The notes under the pieces: model-generated
Told to the model about the DNA's origin: nothing
Database searches by the model: none
Seen by the model: the letters and a program-made list of their open reading frames with translations, nothing else
Program-made: the position numbers and the translations under genes
From: Bog-473 sp963800725
Lineage (GTDB): Bacteria; Actinomycetota; Acidimicrobiia; Acidimicrobiales; RAAP-2
Direction of reading: 5' to 3'
Assembly (NCBI GenBank): GCA_963800725.1
Contig: CAWDCE010000004.1
Location: 62,001-126,000 of the forward strand
Length of the DNA: 64,000 nt
In this document: positions 28,309 to 36,667 of the stretch, piece after piece
Layout of the letters: each line of letters begins with the position of its first letter
Numbering within the stretch: the first letter of the stretch is position 1

Positions 28309-28970
28309 TGTCGTCAGCCGTGCCGAAGCACTCGCCAGCCATTTTGGTCCCGCCTCTGAAAATCCGCGATGGCGAAGCGTGCTCGCACAACCTCGGCGTA
28401 TGGCTCCGAATTCCCCCCCAACCTCCCGGCGAGAGCGTGTTCCGGCTGCGGGTCCAGCTCAGAGATGTTGATCCAGTGGTCTGGCGGCGAATCCTGGTTC
28501 CCGGCAGCATTCGGATGGCCAAGCTCAGTCCGATCCTGTTGGCCGCCATGGGTTGGAACAACTCGCACCTCCACGCCTTCTTGATCGGTGACAAGCGCAT
28601 CGGCATGTGCTTGACGAGTATCCCGAGGGCGAGATCGACGAAAAGGGCGTCACCGTCCTCCAGGCCCTCCGTGACGAGCGGCGCTTCGTCTTCGAAAACG
28701 ACTTTGGCGATAGCTGGGAGCACGATGTGGTCATCGAGGAACTGACCTGGTCCTCCTTCGCCTTGAAGTTCGCCGTCTGCCTCGACGGGGAGAACGCCTG
28801 TCCGCCTGACGATGTCGGCGGCACCGGCGGCTACGTCGAGTTCCTCGAGGCGATCAGCGATCCGGGCCACGAAGAGCCATCGGCACATGCTCGAAAGGGC
28901 TGACGGGCCCTTTGACCCGGCCGAATTCAACCTGGCCAACGCCAACGCCTTGATGCAAATGGTGCGCTGA
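28308..28970 (+). pseudogene. pRiA4b ORF-3-like protein gene, two frame breaks
   Basis: The plasmid pRiA4b ORF-3 family is recognisable across three frames. The first is FRLRVQLRDVDPVVWRRILV, then RMAKLSPILLAAMGWNNSHLHAF (about 28440-28590). After a shift near 28600 comes DEYPEGEIDEKGVTVLQALR, FVFENDFGDSWEHDVVIEEL and CPPDDVGGTGGYVEFLEAI. After a shift near 28875 comes HMLERADGPFDPAEFNLANA and NALMQMVR with TGA at 28968-28970. The true start is unclear; ATG 28515 and GTG 28308 are candidates. The family occurs on plasmids and in mobile or accessory regions and has no known activity. The breaks could be indels or decay; its neighbours favour decay. Confidence 0.7.
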
Positions 28971-29072
28971 GCCAGGTCTTGCTCCTGGCCCGCTTGCCTC
29001 CCGTGCGCGCCAGTCCGAAACTCTTGTAGCTGCTGGCTGAAAGCCACAGAGGCGCCTGACCCAATCCACAAA

Positions 29073-29087
29073 TAACAATGATTGTCA
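29073..29087. promoter_or_regulatory. Fur/PerR-type operator (7-1-7 inverted repeat)
   Basis: taacaatgattgtca is a 7-1-7 inverted repeat with one mismatch, the classical geometry of Fur-family boxes, and stands out as AT-rich in GC-rich surroundings. It lies 32 bp before the start of the Fur-family gene, so autoregulation of the whole four-gene cluster is the natural inference. Confidence 0.7.
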
Positions 29088-29119
29088 AAAAGCACACGAG
29101 CCGCTAGGGTGGACGTGTC

Positions 29120-29587
29120 ATGCAGTCGCCCGACACGCTCACCGATCTGTTCCGGACCCACGGCCGCAAGATCACCGCGCAGCGCCAGTGCATCTTCCGG
29201 GCGCTCGAAGGGGACGTGACCCATCCCTCGGCCGAACGGGTCCATGAAAAAGTTCGCACCCAAATGCCTCACGTGTCGCTCAAGACCGTCTATCAGACGC
29301 TCAACGATCTGGCCGAGTTGGGCGAGATCTGCTCCTTGGATCTCGGTACCGGCGCGGCCCGCTTCGACCCGAATGTGGAGTCACCGCACCATCATCTGGT
29401 GTGTCGGATGTGTGGCAAGGTGCGAGATATCGACGCCACCTTCGCCGGTCTCACCGTGCCCGCCGACGCCGCCCAGGGTTTCGAGGTCTCGAGCGCCGAA
29501 GTGGTCTTTCGGGGGCTGTGCGACGAATGCACGGCACCACGCGCTCCCAGTCGTCACTCAACAGCAGTCCAACCAAGAAAGGGTTAA
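29120..29587 (+). CDS. Fur-family transcriptional regulator (PerR/FurB-like)
   Basis: 155 residues from ATG 29120. The winged helix spans about 5-80 (GRKITAQRQCIFRALEG, VSLKTVYQTLNDLAELGEI). The dimerisation/metal domain has HHHLVCRMCGKV near 92 with the first zinc Cys pair and CDEC near 135 with the second; the His-rich HHH region supplies sensory metal ligands. Preceded by an AT-rich Fur-type box and followed 8 bp later by rubrerythrin, so a peroxide-sensing PerR role is likelier than iron uptake control, which is inference from context. Confidence 0.88.
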   Translation: MQSPDTLTDLFRTHGRKITAQRQCIFRALEGDVTHPSAERVHEKVRTQMPHVSLKTVYQTLNDLAELGEICSLDLGTGAARFDPNVESPHHHLVCRMCGKVRDIDATFAGLTVPADAAQGFEVSSAEVVFRGLCDECTAPRAPSRHSTAVQPRKG

Positions 29588-29595
29588 CCACCACC

Positions 29596-30015
29596 ATGCC
29601 AGCATTGAAGGGGTCACAGACCGAAGCCAATCTCAAAGAAGCGTTTGCCGGCGAGAGCCAGGCCAACCGCCGCTACCTCTACTTCGCCCAGAAGGCCGAC
29701 GTCGAGGGCTACCCCGATGTCGCCGCCCTCTTCCGTTCGGTCGCCGAAGGCGAAACCGGTCACACGTTCGGGCACTTCGACTTCTTGAAAGAAGTGGGCG
29801 ACCCGGTGACCGGCGTGCCGGTTGGTGCCACCGAGGACAACCTCAAGTCCGCCATCGAGGGTGAGACCTACGAGTACACCGAGATGTACCCCGGCTTCGC
29901 CAAGACGGCACGCGACGAAGGCTTCGAGGAGATCGGCGAATGGCTCGAGACCTTGGCCAAGGCCGAGAAGTCCCACGCCGGGCGCTTCACCCAGGGGCTC
30001 GAGTCCGTCTCCTAA
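29596..30015 (+). CDS. Rubrerythrin (diiron domain only)
   Basis: 139 residues from ATG 29596. The ferritin-like four-helix bundle has the expected diiron ligands: KEAFAGESQANRRY, AEGETGHTFGHFDF, AIEGETYEYTEMYPGFA and LAKAEKSHAGRF. The C-terminal rubredoxin domain of classical rubrerythrins is absent, so electrons must come from a separate protein. Rubrerythrins reduce hydrogen peroxide to water. The next gene, a Cys-rich Fe-S oxidoreductase starting 9 bp downstream, is a candidate partner. Confidence 0.93.
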   Translation: MPALKGSQTEANLKEAFAGESQANRRYLYFAQKADVEGYPDVAALFRSVAEGETGHTFGHFDFLKEVGDPVTGVPVGATEDNLKSAIEGETYEYTEMYPGFAKTARDEGFEEIGEWLETLAKAEKSHAGRFTQGLESVS

Positions 30016-30024
30016 CAAGACGGC

Positions 30025-31373
30025 GTGACAGCGATCTACGACCCCACCGACCCGCAGTACTTCGATCCCGGGTGCACTCGACGTCGAGCTCGAGCCGCGT
30101 CTTCGACCTCTGCCACGGCTGTCGTCTCTGCTTCAATCTGTGCCCCAGTTTCCCGACCCTGTTCAACTTCATTGATGAACGTGACGGTGATGTTTCGGCA
30201 CTGACAAGTGACGAGCGTGACCAGGTCGTCGACGAGTGCTACCAGTGCAAGCTCTGCTACGTGAAGTGTCCCTACGTGCCGCCACACGAGTGGAAGCTCG
30301 ACTTCCCGCGCCTGATGAGCCGGGTGCACGCGGTGCGCAAGAAGGCGGGGGTGCCCATAAAGGAGCGCTTGGCGGACCAGTTCTTGGGCCGCACTGATAT
30401 GCTTGGGCATGCGTCGGTGGCGGCGGAGCCGGTGGTCAACTGGGCCACCGGCACGCCGGGCACCTGGACCCGCAAGCTCATGGAAAAAACTGTCGGGCTG
30501 GCGTCGGAGCGGCTGTTGCCGCCCTATGCCAAGCAACGTTTCACGACCTGGTTCACCAAGCGTGGCACCGGTGGCGAGCAGCCTCTCAGTGAAGGGGATG
30601 CCCAACACGGTGCGGTCTCGGTGTTCCCGACCTGCTTCGTCGAGTACATGGACCCGCCCGTCGGCCGGGCCATCGTCTCGGTCTTCGAACACAACGAGGT
30701 GGCGTGCTCGCTGCCCGAGGGCACCAAGTGCTGCGGTGCCCCGTGGCTGCATTCGGGCAACGTCGACGAGTTCACCAAGGCGGCACGCCGCAACGTGGCG
30801 GCCCTGGCCAACGAGGTGCGTGCCGGACGCGACGTGGTGGTGGCCCAACCGACGTGTGCCTACGTGATCAAGCGCGACTATCCCATCTATGTCCGAGGGG
30901 CCGAGGCCGAATTGGTGGCCGCCCACACCTACGATCCGGCCGAGTACCTCATGAAGCGGCACAAAGACGCCGACGACGGCTTTGTCCTCAAGGACGACTT
31001 CTCGGGTCGCAGCGACGGTTCGGTGCCCGACAAGGTCACCTACCACGTGGCGTGTCACCTCCAGGCCCAAAACGTCGGGCTCAAGAGCCGCGATGTCCTC
31101 AAGGTCGCCGGGATCAAGTGCGACCTGGTGCAGCGGTGCTCGGGTATCGACGGGACCTGGGGCTACCGGGCCGAGAACTACGAGCTCGCCCGCAAGGTGG
31201 CAGCTCCTTTGGCCAGAGAAATCAAGGCGGCGGACAACGAGGTGGTGTGCGGTGACTGCCACCTCGCCAACGGAGCCATCTTCGAGGAGACGGGCACCAA
31301 GGCGCTCCATCCAATGGAGCTGTTGGCCCGGGCCTACGGCATCGAGGGTCCTGCTTCGGGGCCGAGGCAATGA
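30025..31373 (+). CDS. Heterodisulfide-reductase-like Fe-S oxidoreductase, 5' end disturbed
   Basis: About 445 residues. Two 4Fe-4S motifs lie near the N terminus (DLCHGCRLCFNLCPSFP and ECYQCKLCYVKCPYVPPH). Two CCG-type domains follow (GTKCCGAPWLHSG and YHVACHLQAQNVGLKSRDV..RCSGIDGTWG). The expected start is GTG 30025 (MTAIYDPTDPQYFDP), but two one-base shifts between 30070 and 30098 are needed to reach RVFDLCHG; GTG 30072 gives an unbroken shorter frame. It resembles HdrD/GlpC-type electron-transfer proteins. Proteins of this type recur between rubrerythrin and DUF3501 genes, and it overlaps the latter by four bases. Confidence 0.85.
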
Positions 31374-32002
31374 CCCAGCCCCTCGGCGTCGACGACATAT
31401 TGGACCTGCGCCACTACGAGCACGTGCGCGACGACTACCGGGCAAAGGTCATCGCCCGAAAGCGCCACCGGCGGGTCGCCCTCGGGCCGATCATGACCTT
31501 GGTCTTCGAATGCGTCGACACCGTGCGCTTCCAGATCCAAGAGATGGCCAGGGTCGAAAAGATCGTGAGCGATGACGCCATTCAGACCGAACTCGACATC
31601 TACAACCGATTGTTGCCCGAGCCAAATGAGCTCTCGGCCACCTTGTTCATCGAGCTGACCTCGGACGGGGCGATGCGTGAGTGGCTGCCCAAGCTGGTCG
31701 GTATCGAGCGGGCGGTGGCATTCGAGCTCGCGGCGGCACCGGGTTCGGTGGTCACGAGCGTGCCCGAGGCCGAACATGGCGCCGCCTTGGTCCGCGATTC
31801 GGTGACCCCGGCCGTGCACTACCTGCGTTTCGGTTTCACCCAAGCCCAGGTGGGGTTCTTCGCCGCCGCCAGTGACGCCGATCCGGTGGCTTTGGTGTCG
31901 ACCCACCCGGCCTACGAAGCGAGGACCGAGTTGCCCGAGGCCGTGCGCCAAGAGCTCCTCGGCGACCTCTTGGGCACAACAAAGCCGCTTCCAATCGGCT
32001 GA
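31370..32002 (+). CDS. DUF3501-family protein
   Basis: 210 residues from ATG 31370, coupled to the Fe-S protein by an ATGA overlap. Recognisable segments are DILDLRHYEHVRDDYRAKVIARKRHRRVALGP, FECVDTVRFQIQEMARVEKI, IYNRLLPEPNELSATLFIEL and VHYLRFGFTQAQV. DUF3501 has no assigned activity but typically travels with a rubrerythrin and an Hdr-like Fe-S protein, as here. Last gene of the Fur-controlled cluster. Confidence 0.88.
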   Translation: MTQPLGVDDILDLRHYEHVRDDYRAKVIARKRHRRVALGPIMTLVFECVDTVRFQIQEMARVEKIVSDDAIQTELDIYNRLLPEPNELSATLFIELTSDGAMREWLPKLVGIERAVAFELAAAPGSVVTSVPEAEHGAALVRDSVTPAVHYLRFGFTQAQVGFFAAASDADPVALVSTHPAYEARTELPEAVRQELLGDLLGTTKPLPIG

Positions 32003-32027
32003 CCTGGGTGAATTCTTTGCGTTGGCC

Positions 32028-32057
32028 TTTACAGGCGCACCGGCGGTAAGTCATACT
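32028..32057 (+). promoter_or_regulatory. Candidate housekeeping promoter for whiB
   Basis: tttaca at 32028-32033 and catact at 32052-32057, 18 bp apart, resemble -35 and -10 elements and sit about 107 bp before the whiB start, leaving a leader of roughly 100 nt. Identified by eye only. Confidence 0.35.
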
Positions 32058-32163
32058 CTTCGTTCGCCGGAATTCGGTGCTCGCACCAGCCGGGACCCCC
32101 CAAAAGGTGCCTCCGAACAGGGCGAATACTGCCCGAATCCGACATGTAGAGGATGTGTTTCCC

Positions 32164-32403
32164 ATGGCTGCCACCACGTGGCGCAAGCAAGCCGCCTGCC
32201 GGGGTCTGGACGTCGAAGCGTTCTACCCGGTCTCAGAGGACGAGGCCGACGCGGCCGAGGCCAAGGCGATCTGCGACGTATGCCCGGTCCGCCAGGCGTG
32301 CCTCGAGCACGCGCTGGCCCACCGCGAGCGTGAGGGAGTCTGGGGCGGAACCACCGAGCGTGAACGCCGGCGCATCGTTCGACAGCGCCGCAAATCAGCT
32401 TGA
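32164..32403 (+). CDS. WhiB-family Fe-S transcription regulator
   Basis: 79 residues from ATG 32164. The four cluster-binding Cys are in AACRG, then the CxxC of AICDVCPVRQAC with its partner Cys, followed by the GVWGGTTERERR turn and a basic DNA-binding tail RRIVRQRRKSA. This is the complete minimal WhiB plan (compare WhiB1/WhiB2 sizes). WhiB proteins are confined to actinobacteria and bind sigma factor region 4 to tune transcription in response to redox or NO. Monocistronic with a long leader. Confidence 0.95.
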   Translation: MAATTWRKQAACRGLDVEAFYPVSEDEADAAEAKAICDVCPVRQACLEHALAHREREGVWGGTTERERRRIVRQRRKSA

Positions 32404-32413
32404 CCTGACCCAG

Positions 32414-34375
32414 CTACTGCTTTTGCGTCCCCTTCGCGGTCGCCTTCACTGACCCCTTGGGCTTTGGCTTCGCCGACGCCACCGTGGTGGTCGTCGTCGT
32501 GGCGGGCGCACCAAGGGTGCACGGGGTCGGGTTCCATGGCTCTGACTGGGTGTTGGTCACCACGTCGCCCGGGATGGTGGTGGTCGTCGTCGGCGATCCC
32601 GGCGGCGCGGTCGTCGTCGTCGTGGTCGTCGTCGTGGTGGTGACCGTCAAGTTCGAGTTGGCCACCCACAAGGTGACGTTGTTGGCGGACAGGGTCGGAT
32701 CCGACACATAGGTGACGGTGCCGGTCAACGACGCGGCCAGGGTGTGGGCGGCCGGCAAGCCGCTCGGGCCGTAGAAGATCTCAGAGGGATCACCCGCGGC
32801 AATGACGCTTGTTGCGTTGTTGATGTTGGTGATGTTGAACCCGTCGCTCTTGAGCCCCGATGCGGTCTGGCTGGCCAAGTCGCCCGACCCTGACGCGTTG
32901 AGGACGTTGACCGACACGAGGTTGTTGGCGAGCGGTGGCGCGGTGGTCGTCGTCGTGGCACCTTTGATCGGCACCTGGAGCCCGATCGCGTTGAAGGTGG
33001 CGATCTGCTGGCTGGCGTAGGGCTGGGCCGCCAAGAGCACGTCGGCGCCGCCGTCCGTCACGTACTCGGTCGTCGGCAATGTCTGAGTGACGAGGTGGGA
33101 GGACTGGATGCCTTTGAACTCCTCGGCGATATGGAACAGATCGCCCTTGGTCAAGGTGTCGCTGATGGTCAGGTTGCCAACGGCAGCCGAGATGAAACCG
33201 TTGATGGCGAGGGGGTTGGTGTCGCTCTCGTTGATCTTGGCCAGCACGGCGCGGAAGAACGAGTCCTGGCGCTGGATCCGACTGAAGTCCGACTGGCCGT
33301 CGCTGATCCAATCGCCGCTGGTGTCTTGGTAGAAGAGGTGACGGCTACGGACGAGCTGCAGCGAGGTCACGCCGTTGATGGGCTGGCACCCGAGCGTGGT
33401 CACATCCAGCCCCGTATACGCGTCCTTGATGGCGGTCGGAAAGCTCATGTCGACTCCGCCGAGGGCGTCGACCATGCTCGAGAAGCCTGGGAAGTTGACC
33501 GATACGTAGTAGTTGATCGGGATGTTGAGAACCTGTTCGATGGTCTGGATCAACAGGTCCGGTCCGCTGTCGTAAGCGGCGTTGATGCGGTTCATCCCCG
33601 AGATGCCAGGGACGTCGCCGGGTATGTCGACCCAAAGGTCGCGAGGAATCGAGATGACCGTCACCGACTTGGTCGCTGGCACGAAGCGCGCCACCATGGT
33701 CACATCGCTGCGCTGTCCCCCGGCATTGGCCGAGCTGCCGACTTCGTTGGCCAAGGAGCTGTTGTCCCCGACGAAGGCCCGCGAGTCCGAACCGACCAGC
33801 AAGATGTTGAATGGCGCACCGGGGGCCGCGGCCGCCTTGACCAGGTGGGGGGCATGGATCTTCTTGATCTGGTCGTAGCGATAGTTGACGTAATAGTAGA
33901 GACCCCCGACCGACACGACGGCGAGCACGACGATGGCCGAGAGGCCGTAGATGATCCGGCGCCGCCAGCGGTGGCGGTGACGCCTCTCCTTTTTGGCCTG
34001 CTTGCGCAGTTTGGTCTGCAGGTCCGCTCGAGAAGCCGGAGTGTCCGACGATTCCGCCGAGCCAGCGGCGAGGGTGGCGACCGACAAGACCGGCACAATG
34101 GGTGAAGCGGTGGAATCGGTCGAGTCGTTTGCATCCGGCGATACCGGCGAAGCCGTTGAATCGGTCGAGTCGGGGGCAACATTCGTCTGCGAGGCGTCCG
34201 TCGAGTCCGCGGAATCGGTCGAGTCGTTCGAGTCGGGCGGGATCGCCGAAGCAGTGGCGTCGGTGGAATCGCTCGATCCCGGTGAGTCCGTGGAATCGGT
34301 CGATTCCGTCGATTCCGTCGAATCTGTGGCGTCTGGGGATTCGGTCGAATCTGGCTCGTCGGGTCGCAAGTTCAC
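32414..34375 (-). CDS. LCP-family (LytR-CpsA-Psr) cell-wall ligase with LytR_C domain
   Basis: 653 residues from GTG 34375, preceded by an aaggt ribosome site. Residues 1-150 are a cytoplasmic tail built of repeated Asp-Ser-Thr units, then a basic KKERRHRHRWRRR and one membrane helix (IIYGLSAIVVLAVVSVGGLYYYV). The LCP domain follows, with FNILLVGSDSR, the Arg/Asp site RSDVTMVARFVPATKSVTVISIPRDLWVDIP, NRINAAYDSG and RSRHLFYQDT. A LytR_C domain lies near 490-590 (VSVNVLNASGSGDLASQTASGLKSDGF). The tail has threonine tracts (TTTTTTTT). LCP enzymes attach teichoic-acid- or arabinogalactan-type polymers to peptidoglycan. Confidence 0.9.
   Translation of the reverse strand: MNLRPDEPDSTESPDATDSTESTESTDSTDSPGSSDSTDATASAIPPDSNDSTDSADSTDASQTNVAPDSTDSTASPVSPDANDSTDSTASPIVPVLSVATLAAGSAESSDTPASRADLQTKLRKQAKKERRHRHRWRRRIIYGLSAIVVLAVVSVGGLYYYVNYRYDQIKKIHAPHLVKAAAAPGAPFNILLVGSDSRAFVGDNSSLANEVGSSANAGGQRSDVTMVARFVPATKSVTVISIPRDLWVDIPGDVPGISGMNRINAAYDSGPDLLIQTIEQVLNIPINYYVSVNFPGFSSMVDALGGVDMSFPTAIKDAYTGLDVTTLGCQPINGVTSLQLVRSRHLFYQDTSGDWISDGQSDFSRIQRQDSFFRAVLAKINESDTNPLAINGFISAAVGNLTISDTLTKGDLFHIAEEFKGIQSSHLVTQTLPTTEYVTDGGADVLLAAQPYASQQIATFNAIGLQVPIKGATTTTTAPPLANNLVSVNVLNASGSGDLASQTASGLKSDGFNITNINNATSVIAAGDPSEIFYGPSGLPAAHTLAASLTGTVTYVSDPTLSANNVTLWVANSNLTVTTTTTTTTTTTAPPGSPTTTTTIPGDVVTNTQSEPWNPTPCTLGAPATTTTTTVASAKPKPKGSVKATAKGTQKQ
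34100..34365. repeat. Degenerate tandem repeats encoding the Asp/Ser/Thr tail
   Basis: Units such as gaatcggtcgag, gattccgtcgat and gaatcggtcgat recur across the stretch, giving SerThrGlu/SerThrAsp triplets in the LCP protein. Such repeats can change copy number by slippage. Confidence 0.6.
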
Positions 34376-34412
34376 GAAATTACCTTGTGGGGGAGTCCTA
34401 TAGCCTTCACGG

Positions 34413-35592
34413 GTGGATTTCGACCTCTCCGACGACATGGCCGCCCTGCAGCAGTCGGTCCGGCGACTGGCCCAGGACAAGGTCAAACCGAGGGCTCGAG
34501 AGATCGATCGCGAGGGGACTTACCCCGACGACCTCTTCGCCGCCTTTGGCGACGCCGAACTGCTCGGCCTTTGTATTCCCCCCGAATACGGGGGCTCCGG
34601 AGCCGGCATCCTTGGATTGGCAATAGCCATTGAAGAAGTGGCCAAGTACTCCAACAGCGCTGCGCTGATGCTGCTGTTGACCCGCTTGCCCACTGGCCCG
34701 GTCCTGATTGCGGGGACCGAGGAGCAAAAGCTCCGCTACCTTCCCGGCATTGCCAATGGCACGGCCCGGGCCGCTTTCGGTCTTTCCGAGCCCCAGGCCG
34801 GGAGCGACGTCATGGGCATGCGCACCCGCGGGGTTCGCGATCCCGATCACGCCGACGGTTGGATCCTCAATGGGACCAAGTGTTGGATGTCGGGGGTGCG
34901 CGAGGCGAACTGGTACACGGTGTTCGCGAAGACCGGCGGTGACGTGGCCAGCCGGGCCCACGATTCGGTGACCGCATTCATCGTCGAGCGGGACTTCGAG
35001 GGCGTCGAGGTCGGCCGCACCGATCACAAGATGGGGGTGAAGGGAGTCGACACCGGTGAGCTGGTGCTCACCGACGTCCGAGTTCCCGCCGAAAACGTCA
35101 TTGGCGAGGTCGGGGGCTTTCGACTCGCCATGCTCGGACTCAACGCCATGCGGCCCATCGTGGCCGCCCGCGGTATCGGCCTCGCCGAAGGTGCCCTCAT
35201 GTACGCGACGCACTACGTCCAACGAGCGCGCCGCGTTCGGTCGGACCATCGCGGACTTCCAAGGGATCCAGTGGGAGATCGCCAAGTCCGCGGTCGACAT
35301 CGAAGCGGCGCGCTTGTTGACCTACCGCTCGGCCGTCATGGCCGACCGGGGGCAGTTCACCAAGGAGTACGTGCCCTACCTCTCGATGGCCAAGTACCAC
35401 GCCACCGAGCTCGCCGTGCGGGCGTCCTCACTCGCGGTCCAGCTGCTCGGGGCGGCGGGGTACATGGAGGATCATCCGACCGAGCAGTGGTACCGCGACG
35501 CCAAGCAGTTGACCATTGTGGAGGGGACCTCCCAGGTGCAGCTGGGCCTGATCGCCCGGGGCGTGTTGGACCGCGACCTGTGGTGGGACTGA
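34413..35592 (+). CDS. Acyl-CoA dehydrogenase, frameshifted
   Basis: Starts at GTG 34413 (MDFDLSDDMAALQQSVRRLA). The N-terminal and middle domains show FGLSEPQAGSD, WILNGTKCWMSG and GFRLAMLGLNAMRPIVAARGIGLAEGAL. Near 35217 a one-base shift is needed to continue ERAAFGRTIADFQGIQWEIA..GYMEDHPTEQWYRDAKQLTIVEGTSQVQ to the stop at 35592. The catalytic-base region DHPTEQWYRDAK and the ETF-facing C terminus are intact once joined; total about 393 residues, normal for the family. It introduces the alpha-beta double bond in fatty acyl-CoA and passes electrons to ETF. trpD starts 8 bp downstream. Confidence 0.85.
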
Positions 35593-35599
35593 TCGTCGA

Positions 35600-36667
35600 A
35601 TGACACTCTCATGGCCTGACACGCTGACCCGGTTGACCCGGCGCGAGTCCCTCACCGAAACAGAGGCCACCGAGATCCTGGCGCGGATCTTGGCGGGCGA
35701 GTCCACGCCCGCGCAGATCGGCGCCTTCTTGACGTTGTTGGCCGCCAAAGGGGAGACCATCGCCGAGGTGACCGGGCTGGCCCGAGCCATGGTGTCAGCC
35801 GCCGTCCCGCTGGTACTCGACCCGGGCGATCCGGACATGGTGATCGATCTGGTCGGCACCGGGGGCGATCGGCTCAGCAGCATCAACGTGACCACGCTTG
35901 CCGCATTGATCGTTGCGGGCACCGGGGTGGCGGTGTGCAAACACGGGGGGCGCTCCGCCTCGTCGTCGGTGGGGTCGGCCGACGTGCTCGAAGCGCTCGG
36001 TGTCGCCATCGAGGTGGGACCGAACGGGGTTGCCCGGTGCGTCCGCGAGGCCGGTATCGGATTTTGTTTCGCCCAGCGTTTCCATCCGGCCATGCGCCAT
36101 GTCGCGCCGATCCGTCGCGAGCTCGGGGTGCGCACCATCTTCAACTTCTTGGGCCCCCTCACCAATCCGGCCCGCACGAGCCATCAGCTGGTCGGGGTCA
36201 GCGATCCGAACATGGCCGAGGTGATGGCGACGGTCCTCGCGCACACCGGGAGCGAGCGGGCCATGATCATCTACGCCGACGACGGCCTCGACGAGTTGAG
36301 CGTGACCTCGATGTCGACCGTCCTCGAGCTCAACGGGGATGGGGCCGGTTCCTTCGAGCTCAACTCGTGGCGGGTCGATCCCGCCGCACTCGGTCTGCGG
36401 GCGGCCACCTTGAACGACATCGGTGGCGGTGACGCCGCGTTCAACGCTCGGGCCATCGAGTCGGTCCTCGCCGGCGAGGCGGGGGCGAATCGCGATATCG
36501 GCCTGCTCAACGCGGCAGCCGCCCTCATGATCGCGGGGCGTGCGGACACCCTAGAAGCGGGGCTCGAACTCGGCGCCGAGTCGATCGAGAGCGGGCGGGC
36601 CGCCGCCGCGCTGGCGGCGCTGGTGACGAACTCACGAGCCGCGCTGGCCGAAGAATCAGGGAACTGA
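35600..36667 (+). CDS. trpD: Anthranilate phosphoribosyltransferase
   Basis: 355 residues from ATG 35600. The motifs are those of TrpD: GTGGDRLSSINVTT near residue 87 for PRPP, KHGGRSASSSVGSADVLEALG near 114, FCFAQRFHPAMRHVAPIRRELGVRTIFNFLGPLTNPA near 155, and DGLDELSVTSMS near 230. It joins anthranilate to PRPP in tryptophan biosynthesis. No other trp gene is in the window; it follows an acyl-CoA dehydrogenase gene instead. Its last 12 bp overlap the convergent galactokinase gene. Confidence 0.93.
   Translation: MTLSWPDTLTRLTRRESLTETEATEILARILAGESTPAQIGAFLTLLAAKGETIAEVTGLARAMVSAAVPLVLDPGDPDMVIDLVGTGGDRLSSINVTTLAALIVAGTGVAVCKHGGRSASSSVGSADVLEALGVAIEVGPNGVARCVREAGIGFCFAQRFHPAMRHVAPIRRELGVRTIFNFLGPLTNPARTSHQLVGVSDPNMAEVMATVLAHTGSERAMIIYADDGLDELSVTSMSTVLELNGDGAGSFELNSWRVDPAALGLRAATLNDIGGGDAAFNARAIESVLAGEAGANRDIGLLNAAAALMIAGRADTLEAGLELGAESIESGRAAAALAALVTNSRAALAEESGN

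Noticed and set aside
29940..30071. A start of the Fe-S protein inside rubrerythrin
   Set aside because: The frame overlaps rubrerythrin out of frame; GTG 30025 or 30072 is far more likely.
32457..32711. Val-rich or Asp/His-rich frames opposite the end of the LCP gene
   Set aside because: They are antisense readings of threonine tracts in the real protein and have no start signal.
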